Assembly (NCBI GenBank): GCA_017632695.1
Contig: JAGBQS010000301.1
Location: 1 to 53,251, forward strand
Direction: 5' to 3'
DNA: 53,251 nucleotides
Source: Bacteroidales bacterium
GTDB taxonomy: Bacteria > Bacteroidota > Bacteroidia > Bacteroidales > UBA3663
Part shown: one piece after another, positions 17,601 to 24,814 of the stretch
Layout: each line of letters begins with the position of its first letter
Position numbering within the stretch: position 1 is the first letter of the stretch
Program-made: the position numbers and the translations under genes
The notes under the pieces: generated by a model
Database searches by the model: none
Seen by the model: only the letters and a program-made list of their open reading frames with translations
What the model was told of the DNA's origin: nothing

Positions 17601-17670
17601 GATTGCCAACTACAAGGGTTCATCGGAACTGAAGGAACGCCATCGCGGAGGTTTCGGCCCCGGAAGGTAA
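14626..17670 (+). CDS. TonB-receptor-like outer membrane protein (CarboxypepD_reg plus OMP_b-brl_3)
   Basis: 1014 residues. A signal peptide ending near MVAQ is followed by a carboxypeptidase-regulatory-like domain (about 45-125, with GDVVDAKTGDPLFAATVKV and TFEITYMGYQP), a plug-like region (about 130-235, with GDTIVYNADAYKVADGATAEDLVAKMPG and VLVDGKSFFENDP) and a long beta-barrel rich in aromatic/polar strands to the C-terminus. No SusD-like partner is adjacent, so this is the stand-alone outer-membrane-beta-barrel type. The ligand is unknown. The start may be the ATG at 14626 or the one at 14674; the latter leaves the hairpin at 14571-14620 wholly in the leader. A strong terminator follows at 17706. 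Confidence 0.85.
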   Translation: MTTISTSVSSFSGRRLMTLMCILFSFISVMVAQPGRPGGPRGMKVSATGDVVDAKTGDPLFAATVKVTSADGGTGTFAITDTLGHFSVEVGMGKYTFEITYMGYQPLTKDVNVWPGRGANLGTFKLEEDATYLKEVETVARNQRVKQVGDTIVYNADAYKVADGATAEDLVAKMPGIEVTDDGVKAQGETVEKVLVDGKSFFENDPKLALKTLPAEVVQSVSVFDKKSDQSEFTGFDDGNTVKAMDLTTKSYRRNGVFGKVYGGVGADFDFGNAYYNGGFNLNVFNGDRRISLLGMSNNVNQQNFTFDDLMSSGGMGGFGGRRMNRVGWQAGVSRANAFGLNFNDTYLNDKLDVQGSYFFNNTRTTYNNKSEQDYINTARSSITQSDRLSHNYSHSIDMRISYKPNDNNEFLFRPSFNWQKSDQDGYSLTNTWRNSLDSVMAWSDLMRADTARMQNYSSTQTWSENTSWNMGGTLVWRHKFSKEGRTLSSEVNGSLSGSESESNNVKLGKSVSASEVFQNSTGDRQNWRTGGNLQYTEPLGENSQLSVRYNLNYTRSDNTSLTGFDGESSLFENNIMNRYNYHSDIDSIDAANSSKYISKNLRQGGELGYRFHNDYVNLMAGVNFESSKLDGEQKYIYWATRDLDYTTSKTFFSVLPQMRFEWSPVQGTSVNVDYRANSSAPSIGNLQQSVNTTNELNYSTGNKDLDQTVTHDLRVRFIHSNLEKATNIMFFGSVGFRQDYIGTQYIINNSNAPIALSELGWVKKLSDEDREQYESLSLASGGRISRPVNMDGYRSASAGLTYGFPWDLIYSNVNLSLNTNYSVTPSQQLYYNDAADLTDFDDFTTKVRNFSLSPRMHITSNISQDLDFSLEYSPTFQKVTDTENKSNNYDYLTHRANARLQWTFWKNFTTEQQLSYSYYGGSSMSQSEDEWIWNLSIGRKFLKQNKAELKLQVYDVLNTRSGFSRSVSDSYVSQSYTNFMPRYFLLTFTYKIANYKGSSELKERHRGGFGPGR

Positions 17671-17705
17671 TAATACTGACTTTGGTTAACTCTAACTCGA
17701 GAATC

Positions 17706-17746
17706 AATCCCGGCAGACCTCAAAATCTGTCGGGATTGTCGTTTTT
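17706..17746 (+). terminator. Rho-independent terminator after the receptor-like gene
   Basis: A 12-bp stem with one G-T pair (17706-17717 with 17726-17737), an 8-nt loop, then GTCGTTTTT. It is a textbook intrinsic terminator 36 nt past the stop codon. Confidence 0.88.
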
Positions 17747-17758
17747 CGTTCCGAACTG

Positions 17759-17789
17759 TTGCTTCGGAAGGTAAAAAGCAGTATTTTTG
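17759..17789 (+). promoter_or_regulatory. Promoter of the YARHG-domain gene
   Basis: TTG (17759-17761), 20 nt, TATTTTTG (17782-17789), about 20 nt before the start codon at 17810. Confidence 0.75.
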
Positions 17790-17809
17790 CGGAGTAAATT
17801 ATATGCAAT

Positions 17810-18976
17810 ATGAATAAGAATCTGTTTTTCCCGGTAATCGTTTGGACAATTTGGGCATTCAGCGCTCTTCAGTTTTCATGGGCCAACGACGGAGTTTTTT
17901 ATGTGAATGGCAGCCATCTGGTGCCCGTTCAGGAAACCGATATCGCCCTTACCCGCGAGGTACTGACCATCAAGCTGGCTGACGATGGCTACGCACAGGT
18001 GGACGTGCAGTACGAACTGAACAATTCGGGTCCCGAAAAGGTAGTGACCATGGGCTTTGAGGCCAATGCCCCCTATAACGACGATGTGGAGTTCAGTCCG
18101 CAGGGTATTCATCCCTATATCAGTCAGTTTACGGTTCAGATGAACGGAAAGGATCTTACATACCTGAATGCCGTCGTAAAATCCGAATACAGCATTCCTT
18201 GCGATTTCATTCCCCTCGACCTGAAGCGTTGGAAGTCGTACGGACAGGTGAAGATGCGCGATGGTGACGATCTGCCTAACAACAGCCTCCTGTACGATGC
18301 TTCGGCCGACAGTCTCGTGGGCTTCTCATATGCCTATTATTTCGTGGCACGCTTCCTGCCGGGCACCAATACCGTACATCATACCTACCGCTACCGCATG
18401 AGCTATGGACTGGGACGTACCTTCGAGGTGCCTTACTGGCTGCTTCCTGCCATGCGCTGGGCCAACCGGCAGATTGATGACTTCACCCTGCGCATCGAGG
18501 CTCCCCATACCGCCAAGCATTTCTTTGTGGCCGATTCGCTCTTCTCGCAGTCGGATTTCCAGATTATTCAGGGCGTCGGCAAAATCCACAAAACGCGCTA
18601 TTATGAAGACCTCTATACGGAAGTGGCGCTACGCAACGGCATCATTGAATGGCACGCCACCGCGTTTCGGCCGAAGGATAACATGACCATCCAGTCGGCC
18701 GAACGTCTGCATTATGACGATTTCAAGCTCGGCACCTTCTATGACCGCAGCGAAAACTACCAGCCGGGCAGCTATCTCATTGAGCCCGATAAGAGCGAAG
18801 TCCGTCGCCGCATTCTGCGCAACCTGCCTTATGCCAGTCGCGGAATGGTCTTCAAGGACCGCAAGCTTCGCCGATACTTCACGCAGTTCTGGTGGTACAT
18901 GCCCGACCCGGACTGGCTGCCTGATACCTCAGATTTCACTCCACGTGAGTGGCGCCTGATTAATGAAGGGGAGTAA
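17810..18976 (+). CDS. Exported YARHG-domain protein of unknown function
   Basis: 388 residues with a signal peptide (hydrophobic residues about 5-25, ending SWAND). The central part (about 30-290) is rich in beta-strand-like segments, for example LTIKLADDGYAQVDVQYELNN and YRYRMSYGLGRTFEVPYWLLP. The C-terminal 70 residues contain LPYASRGMVFKDRKLRRYF followed by WWYMPDPDW, which is the YARHG domain named after its Tyr-Ala-Arg-His-Gly-like motif (YASRG here). The biochemical role of that domain is unknown. It is a single-gene unit: own promoter, a terminator before it, and convergent with the GH53 gene. Confidence 0.72.
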   Translation: MNKNLFFPVIVWTIWAFSALQFSWANDGVFYVNGSHLVPVQETDIALTREVLTIKLADDGYAQVDVQYELNNSGPEKVVTMGFEANAPYNDDVEFSPQGIHPYISQFTVQMNGKDLTYLNAVVKSEYSIPCDFIPLDLKRWKSYGQVKMRDGDDLPNNSLLYDASADSLVGFSYAYYFVARFLPGTNTVHHTYRYRMSYGLGRTFEVPYWLLPAMRWANRQIDDFTLRIEAPHTAKHFFVADSLFSQSDFQIIQGVGKIHKTRYYEDLYTEVALRNGIIEWHATAFRPKDNMTIQSAERLHYDDFKLGTFYDRSENYQPGSYLIEPDKSEVRRRILRNLPYASRGMVFKDRKLRRYFTQFWWYMPDPDWLPDTSDFTPREWRLINEGE

Positions 18977-19054
18977 AGATAGTTAGTAGTTATTAGTTAA
19001 TAGTTATTTTTTTTCTAACTGAGGAAATTTTTTTCTCTAACTGGAGCGCAAAAT

Positions 19055-20104
19055 TTATTCCACAAAACCCTCCATGATGGCGGTAGGGGCGGCGTTATGG
19101 TCGAAGGCGCCTAACTTGTAGCCGCCGGGCAGGCATTGGGGTTCCCAGTAGAAGACACCGCGGCAATGGCCGTCGGTTTCGGTTCTGGCCTCGCGTACAA
19201 CGCGGGTGAGTTGGCGCCGACCCTCATCCATTACTTCCGGATGCTGTTCATCCACCTCGAAGCCGGTTTCCACAATCATCACGTCACAGCCGTACTTCTG
19301 GCTGCAATGGCGGATGTTGCGCATACAGTCGGTAATGATGCTGTCGGCATTCAGTTCCGGATGGTCCTGACGTGCCCAATAGGGATAGAGCGACATGCCG
19401 ATCATATCCCATCGGCCACCATATTTTTTTACGATGTCCAGATTCCAGTCGTAGAGAGACTGCTTGTGTCCGCGGTCCAGATGAATAATCACCTGAGCCT
19501 CGGGAAACACTTTCTTAACAGCTTTGTAGCCCTCGCGGATAAAGCCGGCATATTGCTTCGGGTTCTTTTCGATGTGCCCCATGGGCCACAGGAGGCCGTT
19601 GGCGGTTTCGTTGCCTACCTGTACCCATCGTGGGGTGATTCCGTTCTGCTTGAGCAGGGAGAGTACCTCGATGGTATGCTGGCGCAGGTCGCGTTTCATC
19701 TGCTTATAGGAGTGCTCTTTCCAGGCTTCCGGAATGGGCTGTTTGGCGGGATCGGCCCACGAGTCGCTGTAGTGGAAATCAACCATCAGATCCATGCCCA
19801 GCGCCTTTACGCGCCGGGCCATGATGAGGAGTTCTTCCTTGTTGCAGGTGCCGTGTTGGGGATTGACCCAGACACGCATACGGATGGCCGACATCTGATA
19901 ATCCGTCTTGAGCAGTTCCAGACACTCACGTTCACGGCCCTGTCGGTCATGGAATTTCACTCCGTGCCGTTCCTGCCCCAACAGGAAGCCCACATCGGCT
20001 CCCTTTACAAAAGAAGTATCCGCATTGTTGTGGCGGGCAGAGGCGGTCGGCAACAGACTGGCAACAGCCAGCAGACAAATAGTGAGGATAATCCGTTTTT
20101 TCAT
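19055..20104 (-). CDS. ganB: GH53 arabinogalactan endo-beta-1,4-galactanase
   Basis: 349 residues. Signal peptide MKKRIILTICLLAVASLLP is followed by a GH53 TIM barrel: KGADVGFL, IRMRVWVNP, DFHYSDSWADP, WVQVGNETANGLLWP with the acid/base Glu at 166, and MIVETGFE with the nucleophile Glu at 279. GVFYWEPQCLPG closes the barrel. Family members cut beta-1,4-galactan side chains of type I rhamnogalacturonan/arabinogalactan. Length is normal for the family. It lies 27 nt downstream of tcdA on the same strand, so it may be read from the tcdA promoter; I found no separate promoter. Confidence 0.93.
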   Translation of the reverse strand: MKKRIILTICLLAVASLLPTASARHNNADTSFVKGADVGFLLGQERHGVKFHDRQGRERECLELLKTDYQMSAIRMRVWVNPQHGTCNKEELLIMARRVKALGMDLMVDFHYSDSWADPAKQPIPEAWKEHSYKQMKRDLRQHTIEVLSLLKQNGITPRWVQVGNETANGLLWPMGHIEKNPKQYAGFIREGYKAVKKVFPEAQVIIHLDRGHKQSLYDWNLDIVKKYGGRWDMIGMSLYPYWARQDHPELNADSIITDCMRNIRHCSQKYGCDVMIVETGFEVDEQHPEVMDEGRRQLTRVVREARTETDGHCRGVFYWEPQCLPGGYKLGAFDHNAAPTAIMEGFVE

Positions 20105-20131
20105 AGCGCGTGTTTATTTGTCGGAAACCGA

Positions 20132-20932
20132 TTATTGTTTATCGATATCCTGAATCACCAGTCCTGCCAGCATGAAGCCGAAGATGGCGGTGATGTGGGA
20201 AAGGGAACCGTTGATCTGTGCCTTTGAAGAGCACCATTCGTGGTTTATCAAAGATGGATCACCAGGCCCCATTTTTGCTTTGGGACACATGCATTGGTCT
20301 GTGCCGCAGGTGGCGTTGTGTCCGCGGTTGGTGAGCATTTCGTCGCTGTATACGCAAAGGAACTTGCGTCGGGGAAGCTGCTTGTCGCGCTTGAACCGGT
20401 TACGCAGGGCGCGAGCCAACGGGTCGCCCTGCACCTTCCAGAACTCGGTCACCCGGATGCGGGTAGGGTCGAGCTTCAGGGCAGCGCCCATTGACGAGAA
20501 CAGCCGGGCCTTGGTTCGGCAGGTAAGGAGTATGAGAGCGGCCTTGTCCTTGAGCGAGTCGATGGCATCGATGACGTAATCGTAACTGCCGAGCTCGAAC
20601 TCATCGGCGGTCTCCTGCGTAAAGATTTTCTGCAGGGCGGTAATCCGTGCCGAAGGGTTGATTGTTAGCAACCTGTCCCGAAGAACCTCCACCTTGACCT
20701 GTCCGACGGTCTGGGTGGTTGCCATCAGCTGACGGTTGATATTCGTGATACAGACGCGGTCGGAGTCTACGATGGTAAGCTGACGGACGCCGCTACGTAC
20801 CAGACTTTCGGCGCACCACGAACCGACGCCGCCCACTCCGAAAATAATCACCCGTTTCTGGGCGATGCGGTCCATCACCTCGTTGCCCAAAAGCAGTTCG
20901 CCTCTGCGAAAAATTGCCTGATCTAATGCCAT
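20132..20932 (-). CDS. tcdA: tRNA threonylcarbamoyladenosine dehydratase
   Basis: 266 residues from the ATG at 20932. The ThiF/E1-like fold shows IIFGVGGVGSW (ATP-binding Gly-rich loop), then IVDSDRVCITNINRQ and DYVIDAIDSLKDK. A Cys-containing stretch (NATCGTDQCMCPKAKMG) and GSLSHITAIFGFMLAG near the end match TcdA/CsdL. The enzyme uses ATP to cyclise t6A37 of ANN-decoding tRNAs to ct6A. The longer frame up to 21022 is rejected because the -7 promoter box at 20952-20959 lies inside it. It diverges from the GH5-GH43 gene and precedes the GH53 gene. Confidence 0.93.
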   Translation of the reverse strand: MALDQAIFRRGELLLGNEVMDRIAQKRVIIFGVGGVGSWCAESLVRSGVRQLTIVDSDRVCITNINRQLMATTQTVGQVKVEVLRDRLLTINPSARITALQKIFTQETADEFELGSYDYVIDAIDSLKDKAALILLTCRTKARLFSSMGAALKLDPTRIRVTEFWKVQGDPLARALRNRFKRDKQLPRRKFLCVYSDEMLTNRGHNATCGTDQCMCPKAKMGPGDPSLINHEWCSSKAQINGSLSHITAIFGFMLAGLVIQDIDKQ

Positions 20933-20951
20933 TTTATTTGATATTTGCGTG

Positions 20952-20959
20952 CAAAGGTA
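20952..20959 (-). promoter_or_regulatory. -7 box of the tcdA promoter
   Basis: Minus-strand TACCTTTG, 20 nt before the chosen tcdA ATG. No convincing TTTG at -33. Confidence 0.6.
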
Positions 20960-21021
20960 CGTTTTTTCTCCGAAAATGCATAAAAACTGACCTAAAAAGA
21001 CGTTAATCAGAAAAAAAAACA

Positions 21022-21029
21022 TAACTTTG
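21022..21029 (+). promoter_or_regulatory. -7 box of the GH5-GH43 / GH97 operon
   Basis: TAACTTTG about 45 nt before the ATG at 21074. The -33 region is A-rich and has no clear TTTG, so activator dependence is possible. Confidence 0.6.
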
Positions 21030-21073
21030 CCCCGTTATTTTAATATGAGATTAACGATTCAAGCTCTAACATC

Positions 21074-24000
21074 ATGAAAAGATTATTAGGTCTGATACTG
21101 GTATTGTGCCAAATTGTGTTTGTTGCGGTAGCCGAAGTGTCCGATACGGAACAGGTAGCCGAAGTGCAGGCAACAGCCTCCAAACGGGTAAAGCCTTTAC
21201 CTTCGCTGCATGTGGAAGGCCGGTGGCTGGTGGACAGTCACGGCAATCATGTGGTGCTTCATGGCGTAATGGATACGCCCAACATGTATTTTAACGGTTG
21301 GCGATGGGGTAGTCCTTGGGACGGCTCAGGTACATCGTACAACATTCAGGGAGCCACCAAGTGCAAGAGCTATTTCGCCAAACTGTTTGCCGGCATGGAG
21401 AAGGCCAATTGCGACGTGTTCCGTCTGCATCTGGATCCGGCCTGGACAAACGATCCGTCGGAGTCCTATGTTTACGAGGGTGCCGCCGGACAGCCTTCGG
21501 AAGCTACCAATGAGGCCGACATCAGCAAGTTCAATCCTGCACGTCTGCGGACGTTCATCACGCAGCTCTATCTGCCGCTCATTAAAAAAGCCATGATGCA
21601 CGGAATGTACGTCGTGGTACGTCCTCCGGGAGTATGTCCTCCCAACCTGAAGGTAGGCGACTACTATAACGATTACCTGATGACTGTTTGGGACATCTTC
21701 TCGAAGCACGACAGTATCCGCAAATATTCCGGACAGATCAGCATCGAGCTCGCCAACGAGCCCGTTTCGCTCAAGAATGCCAACGGAGAGGACGATCTGC
21801 GTGCCTTGCACGATTACTTCCAGCCTATTGTCGATAAAATCCGCGCCAACGGATTCTCAGGCATCATTTGGGCACCCGGTACCGGCTGGCAGGCCAATTA
21901 CGAGAGTTATGCCTCCTATCCCATCGAGGGTTATAACATCGGCTATGCCGTTCATGACTATTGCGGCTGGTATGGCTGCAGCGATGCTACCCCAAGCCCG
22001 GAGAACAAAATCCGGCAGTTCCTGAAACAGGTACCTGTGGTAAAAACCGCTCCCGTTATCATTACTGAGGTGGACTGGAGCCCGGAGAATCCCAATGCTG
22101 AGGGTCACTACGACGAGCACGGCAATTGGGTAATACCTAACTACGGTACCTGGGCAACCGGCACGACCTCCAAGTGGGGCAAGGCTTACAAGACGATGCT
22201 CGATCATTTCGGGAACATCTCGATGACGCTTTCGGGTACTTCCTGCCTGCTTGACATTGACCAACTGCTGGCCGACGGTTCCGTGGTGCCTGCCTTCAAC
22301 GGTATGGAGGAAGCCTGCGGCAAGGCCTGTATGGACTGGTATGCCGACTACATCGAGACCGATTGGGCGCATGCCGACTTCAAGAACCAGTCGGTGAGCG
22401 ATCAGGGCAACGGAACCTACAAGAATCCTGTGGTGTTTGCCGACTTCCCCGATCCGGATGTGATACGCGTGGACGATACCTATTATATGGTTACCACCAC
22501 GATGCATCATCTGCCCGGCTGTACCATCCTGAAATCCACCGACCTTGTGAACTGGGAATATTGCGCTCAGCCGCTCGAGCAGCTCTCAACCGCCGACCGC
22601 TACAGTCTCTTGAACGGCGAGAACGCATATGCAGCCGGTATGTGGGCGTGTTCCATGAAGTGGCACGACGGTAAGTTCTATATCCTTCTGAACTGCAACG
22701 ATGCCGGCGGCTTCGTGCTTTCGGCCACCAACCCCGAGGGCAAGTGGGAGAAGCAGAAACTGTCGCGTATCTATTACGATCCGGGCATGCTGTTCGATAA
22801 CGGCAAGGTTTACGTGGCTTGCGGCATCGGCAATATCCAGATGTGCGAGCTTGACGAGGACTTCAACTTCATTCAGGAGAAGAACGTCATAGCCGACAAG
22901 AGCGGACTGGAAGGTTCGCACCTCTATAAAATCGGCGACTACTATTATATTTATGCTACTTACGGCGGCTGGCCATCGGGTCAGGCGGTGTTCCGTTCGC
23001 AGAATATCTTCGGTCCCTACGAGGAGAAGATGCTGGTGGAGAAATGGATAGACAGTAAGCCGAATACCGTACATCAGGGTGCTCTGTTCGATACCCCTTC
23101 GGGCGAATGGTGGACTATCCTGCAGGAGGACTTGGGTGCCTTTGGCCGTATGCCGAACCTGCAGCCTGTCATCTGGTCGGACAACTGGCCTGTGGTAGGC
23201 AACAACGGCGTGCCTTATGCCACACACAAGAAACCAGATACCGGAACCTGTGCGCCCCGTACGGGTCTGCCTACCAACGATAATTTCCGTTCGTATCCCA
23301 TCGGTATGCAATGGCAATGGAACCATACGCCCGATAACGGCGCCTGGAGTCTCTTTGAGCGTCAGGGATGGCTCAGGCTGAAACCTTCCGGATCGGCCGA
23401 CAAACTGACGCAGGCACGCAACATGCTGACCCAGCGTATCTTTGCCCGTCACGACAAGCCGTCGGTTCCATCTACGGGTACCATCCGTCTGGATGTCAGC
23501 AACCTGCAGGAGGGCGACCGTGCCGGTATCTGCATCCTGCAGGACCCGTATGCCGCTATTGCCGTCGAGGTGAAGGACGGACAGAAGCAGCTCGTCTGGT
23601 GGCAGGACCAGCTGACCGCCAACGATGGCTTCACGCCAGCCGAGAAGACGCAGCAGCTTGCCATCGACAGTGTGATTTACCTGCGTGCCGCCATTACTTA
23701 CGGCACCAGCCAGACACAGTTCTACTATTCGACGGACAACGAAACCTATCAGCCATTGGGCGGACAGACCACTTTGGGTTACAACCTGTCTGTATTTGTG
23801 GGTGCACGTTTCGGCCTGTTCTGCTACAATACTCAGACCGGACAGTCGGAGGGCTATGCCGACATAGACTGGTTCTCGACCGAAACTTCGTTCAATGAGA
23901 CAGACTTCTATCCGGAGACTTTCGAGGGCTATAGCGCCGAGATGCTGACAGCTGTTTCCTTGCAGCCTGCCACTTCGGAAATGGAAATCATGGTGGGTAA

Positions 24001-24808
24001 CAGCGGCACGCTGCAGCTGATGGCAACCTATCAGGACGGACATACGGAGGATGTATCGGCTCAGGCTCGTTTTACGAGCAATACGGAAGGTGTGGCTACC
24101 ATACAGAACGGTCTGGTGCGCGGCCTGAAGGAAGGCATTGCCGAGATTACGGCTGCCTATACCGACCCGATGGGCAACGAACTGACTGCTACGTTCTCGG
24201 TTCGGAGTACCTTCTTCCCGTTTGCTTCGCAATACATCAATACTTCGCTCTTCTCGTCAGGTATCTATACCGAATCGACGCATACCTTCCAGCCCGGTCA
24301 ATGGGGTCAGATGGGATGGGTTTACAACAATGGCGCCGATATGTCGGGCTACCGCTATCTGGTAATCAAGCTGTCGAAGATTCAGACCTGTTCCGCTCAC
24401 TTGAACATCTTCACTTCCTCCAGCATCTGGGGCGAATGCTATAGTACGGCCGATTTCAGTACCAAGAAACAGATAGTGGTCGATCTGCAGAATGCCAAAT
24501 ATACCAGCGATGCCCAGAAAGGTCAGCCGCTCGATACGAAGAATATCCATATCGTCTGCTTCTGGGGTAACGGAAGCGGAACGGTTGCAGTGAACGATAT
24601 GTATCTGACCAATAACAGCGATTACTCGCGCGAGGAATCGACCGGCATTGCCGACATCCTGGATGATACGGACGGTCCGGTTGACGTTTACGACCTCTCC
24701 GGCCGCAAGATCCGCACCCAAATAGGTAGTCAGAAGGCTACCGAAGGTCTGCCGGCAGGTATATACGTTGTGGGCAATCGGAAAGTAACCATCAAAACCT
24801 CAAAATAA
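21074..24808 (+). CDS. Bifunctional secreted GH5-GH43 enzyme with Big_2 domain and DLxGR C-terminal tail
   Basis: 1244 residues. After a signal peptide (to about 20) comes a GH5 barrel (about 45-445): HGVMDTPNMYF, DVFRLHLDPAW, ELANEP with acid/base Glu229 and ITEVDW with nucleophile Glu332. A GH43 propeller follows (about 455-730): FPDPDVIRVDDTYYM with base Asp460, YDPGMLFDNGKVY and LEGSHLYK with acid Glu613, plus a beta-sandwich (about 755-965) typical of GH43 C-terminal modules. Then come a bacterial Ig-like Big_2 domain (about 978-1060), a possible carbohydrate-binding module (about 1065-1190) and a tail with VYDLSGRKI and LPAGIYVV. It should attack a hemicellulose backbone and its arabinose/xylose decorations. 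GH97 follows after 6 nt. Confidence 0.9.
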   Translation: MKRLLGLILVLCQIVFVAVAEVSDTEQVAEVQATASKRVKPLPSLHVEGRWLVDSHGNHVVLHGVMDTPNMYFNGWRWGSPWDGSGTSYNIQGATKCKSYFAKLFAGMEKANCDVFRLHLDPAWTNDPSESYVYEGAAGQPSEATNEADISKFNPARLRTFITQLYLPLIKKAMMHGMYVVVRPPGVCPPNLKVGDYYNDYLMTVWDIFSKHDSIRKYSGQISIELANEPVSLKNANGEDDLRALHDYFQPIVDKIRANGFSGIIWAPGTGWQANYESYASYPIEGYNIGYAVHDYCGWYGCSDATPSPENKIRQFLKQVPVVKTAPVIITEVDWSPENPNAEGHYDEHGNWVIPNYGTWATGTTSKWGKAYKTMLDHFGNISMTLSGTSCLLDIDQLLADGSVVPAFNGMEEACGKACMDWYADYIETDWAHADFKNQSVSDQGNGTYKNPVVFADFPDPDVIRVDDTYYMVTTTMHHLPGCTILKSTDLVNWEYCAQPLEQLSTADRYSLLNGENAYAAGMWACSMKWHDGKFYILLNCNDAGGFVLSATNPEGKWEKQKLSRIYYDPGMLFDNGKVYVACGIGNIQMCELDEDFNFIQEKNVIADKSGLEGSHLYKIGDYYYIYATYGGWPSGQAVFRSQNIFGPYEEKMLVEKWIDSKPNTVHQGALFDTPSGEWWTILQEDLGAFGRMPNLQPVIWSDNWPVVGNNGVPYATHKKPDTGTCAPRTGLPTNDNFRSYPIGMQWQWNHTPDNGAWSLFERQGWLRLKPSGSADKLTQARNMLTQRIFARHDKPSVPSTGTIRLDVSNLQEGDRAGICILQDPYAAIAVEVKDGQKQLVWWQDQLTANDGFTPAEKTQQLAIDSVIYLRAAITYGTSQTQFYYSTDNETYQPLGGQTTLGYNLSVFVGARFGLFCYNTQTGQSEGYADIDWFSTETSFNETDFYPETFEGYSAEMLTAVSLQPATSEMEIMVGNSGTLQLMATYQDGHTEDVSAQARFTSNTEGVATIQNGLVRGLKEGIAEITAAYTDPMGNELTATFSVRSTFFPFASQYINTSLFSSGIYTESTHTFQPGQWGQMGWVYNNGADMSGYRYLVIKLSKIQTCSAHLNIFTSSSIWGECYSTADFSTKKQIVVDLQNAKYTSDAQKGQPLDTKNIHIVCFWGNGSGTVAVNDMYLTNNSDYSREESTGIADILDDTDGPVDVYDLSGRKIRTQIGSQKATEGLPAGIYVVGNRKVTIKTSK

Positions 24809-24814
24809 CTCATT

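Noticed and set aside
18977..19054. Repeat-rich AT stretch between the YARHG and GH53 genes as a terminator
   Set aside because: Two TTTTTTCTAACTG-like copies are present but no stable hairpin; nothing else was found there.
22586..24232. 548-residue antisense frame over the GH5-GH43 gene
   Set aside because: The opposite frame has catalytic motifs and domain order; this one has none.
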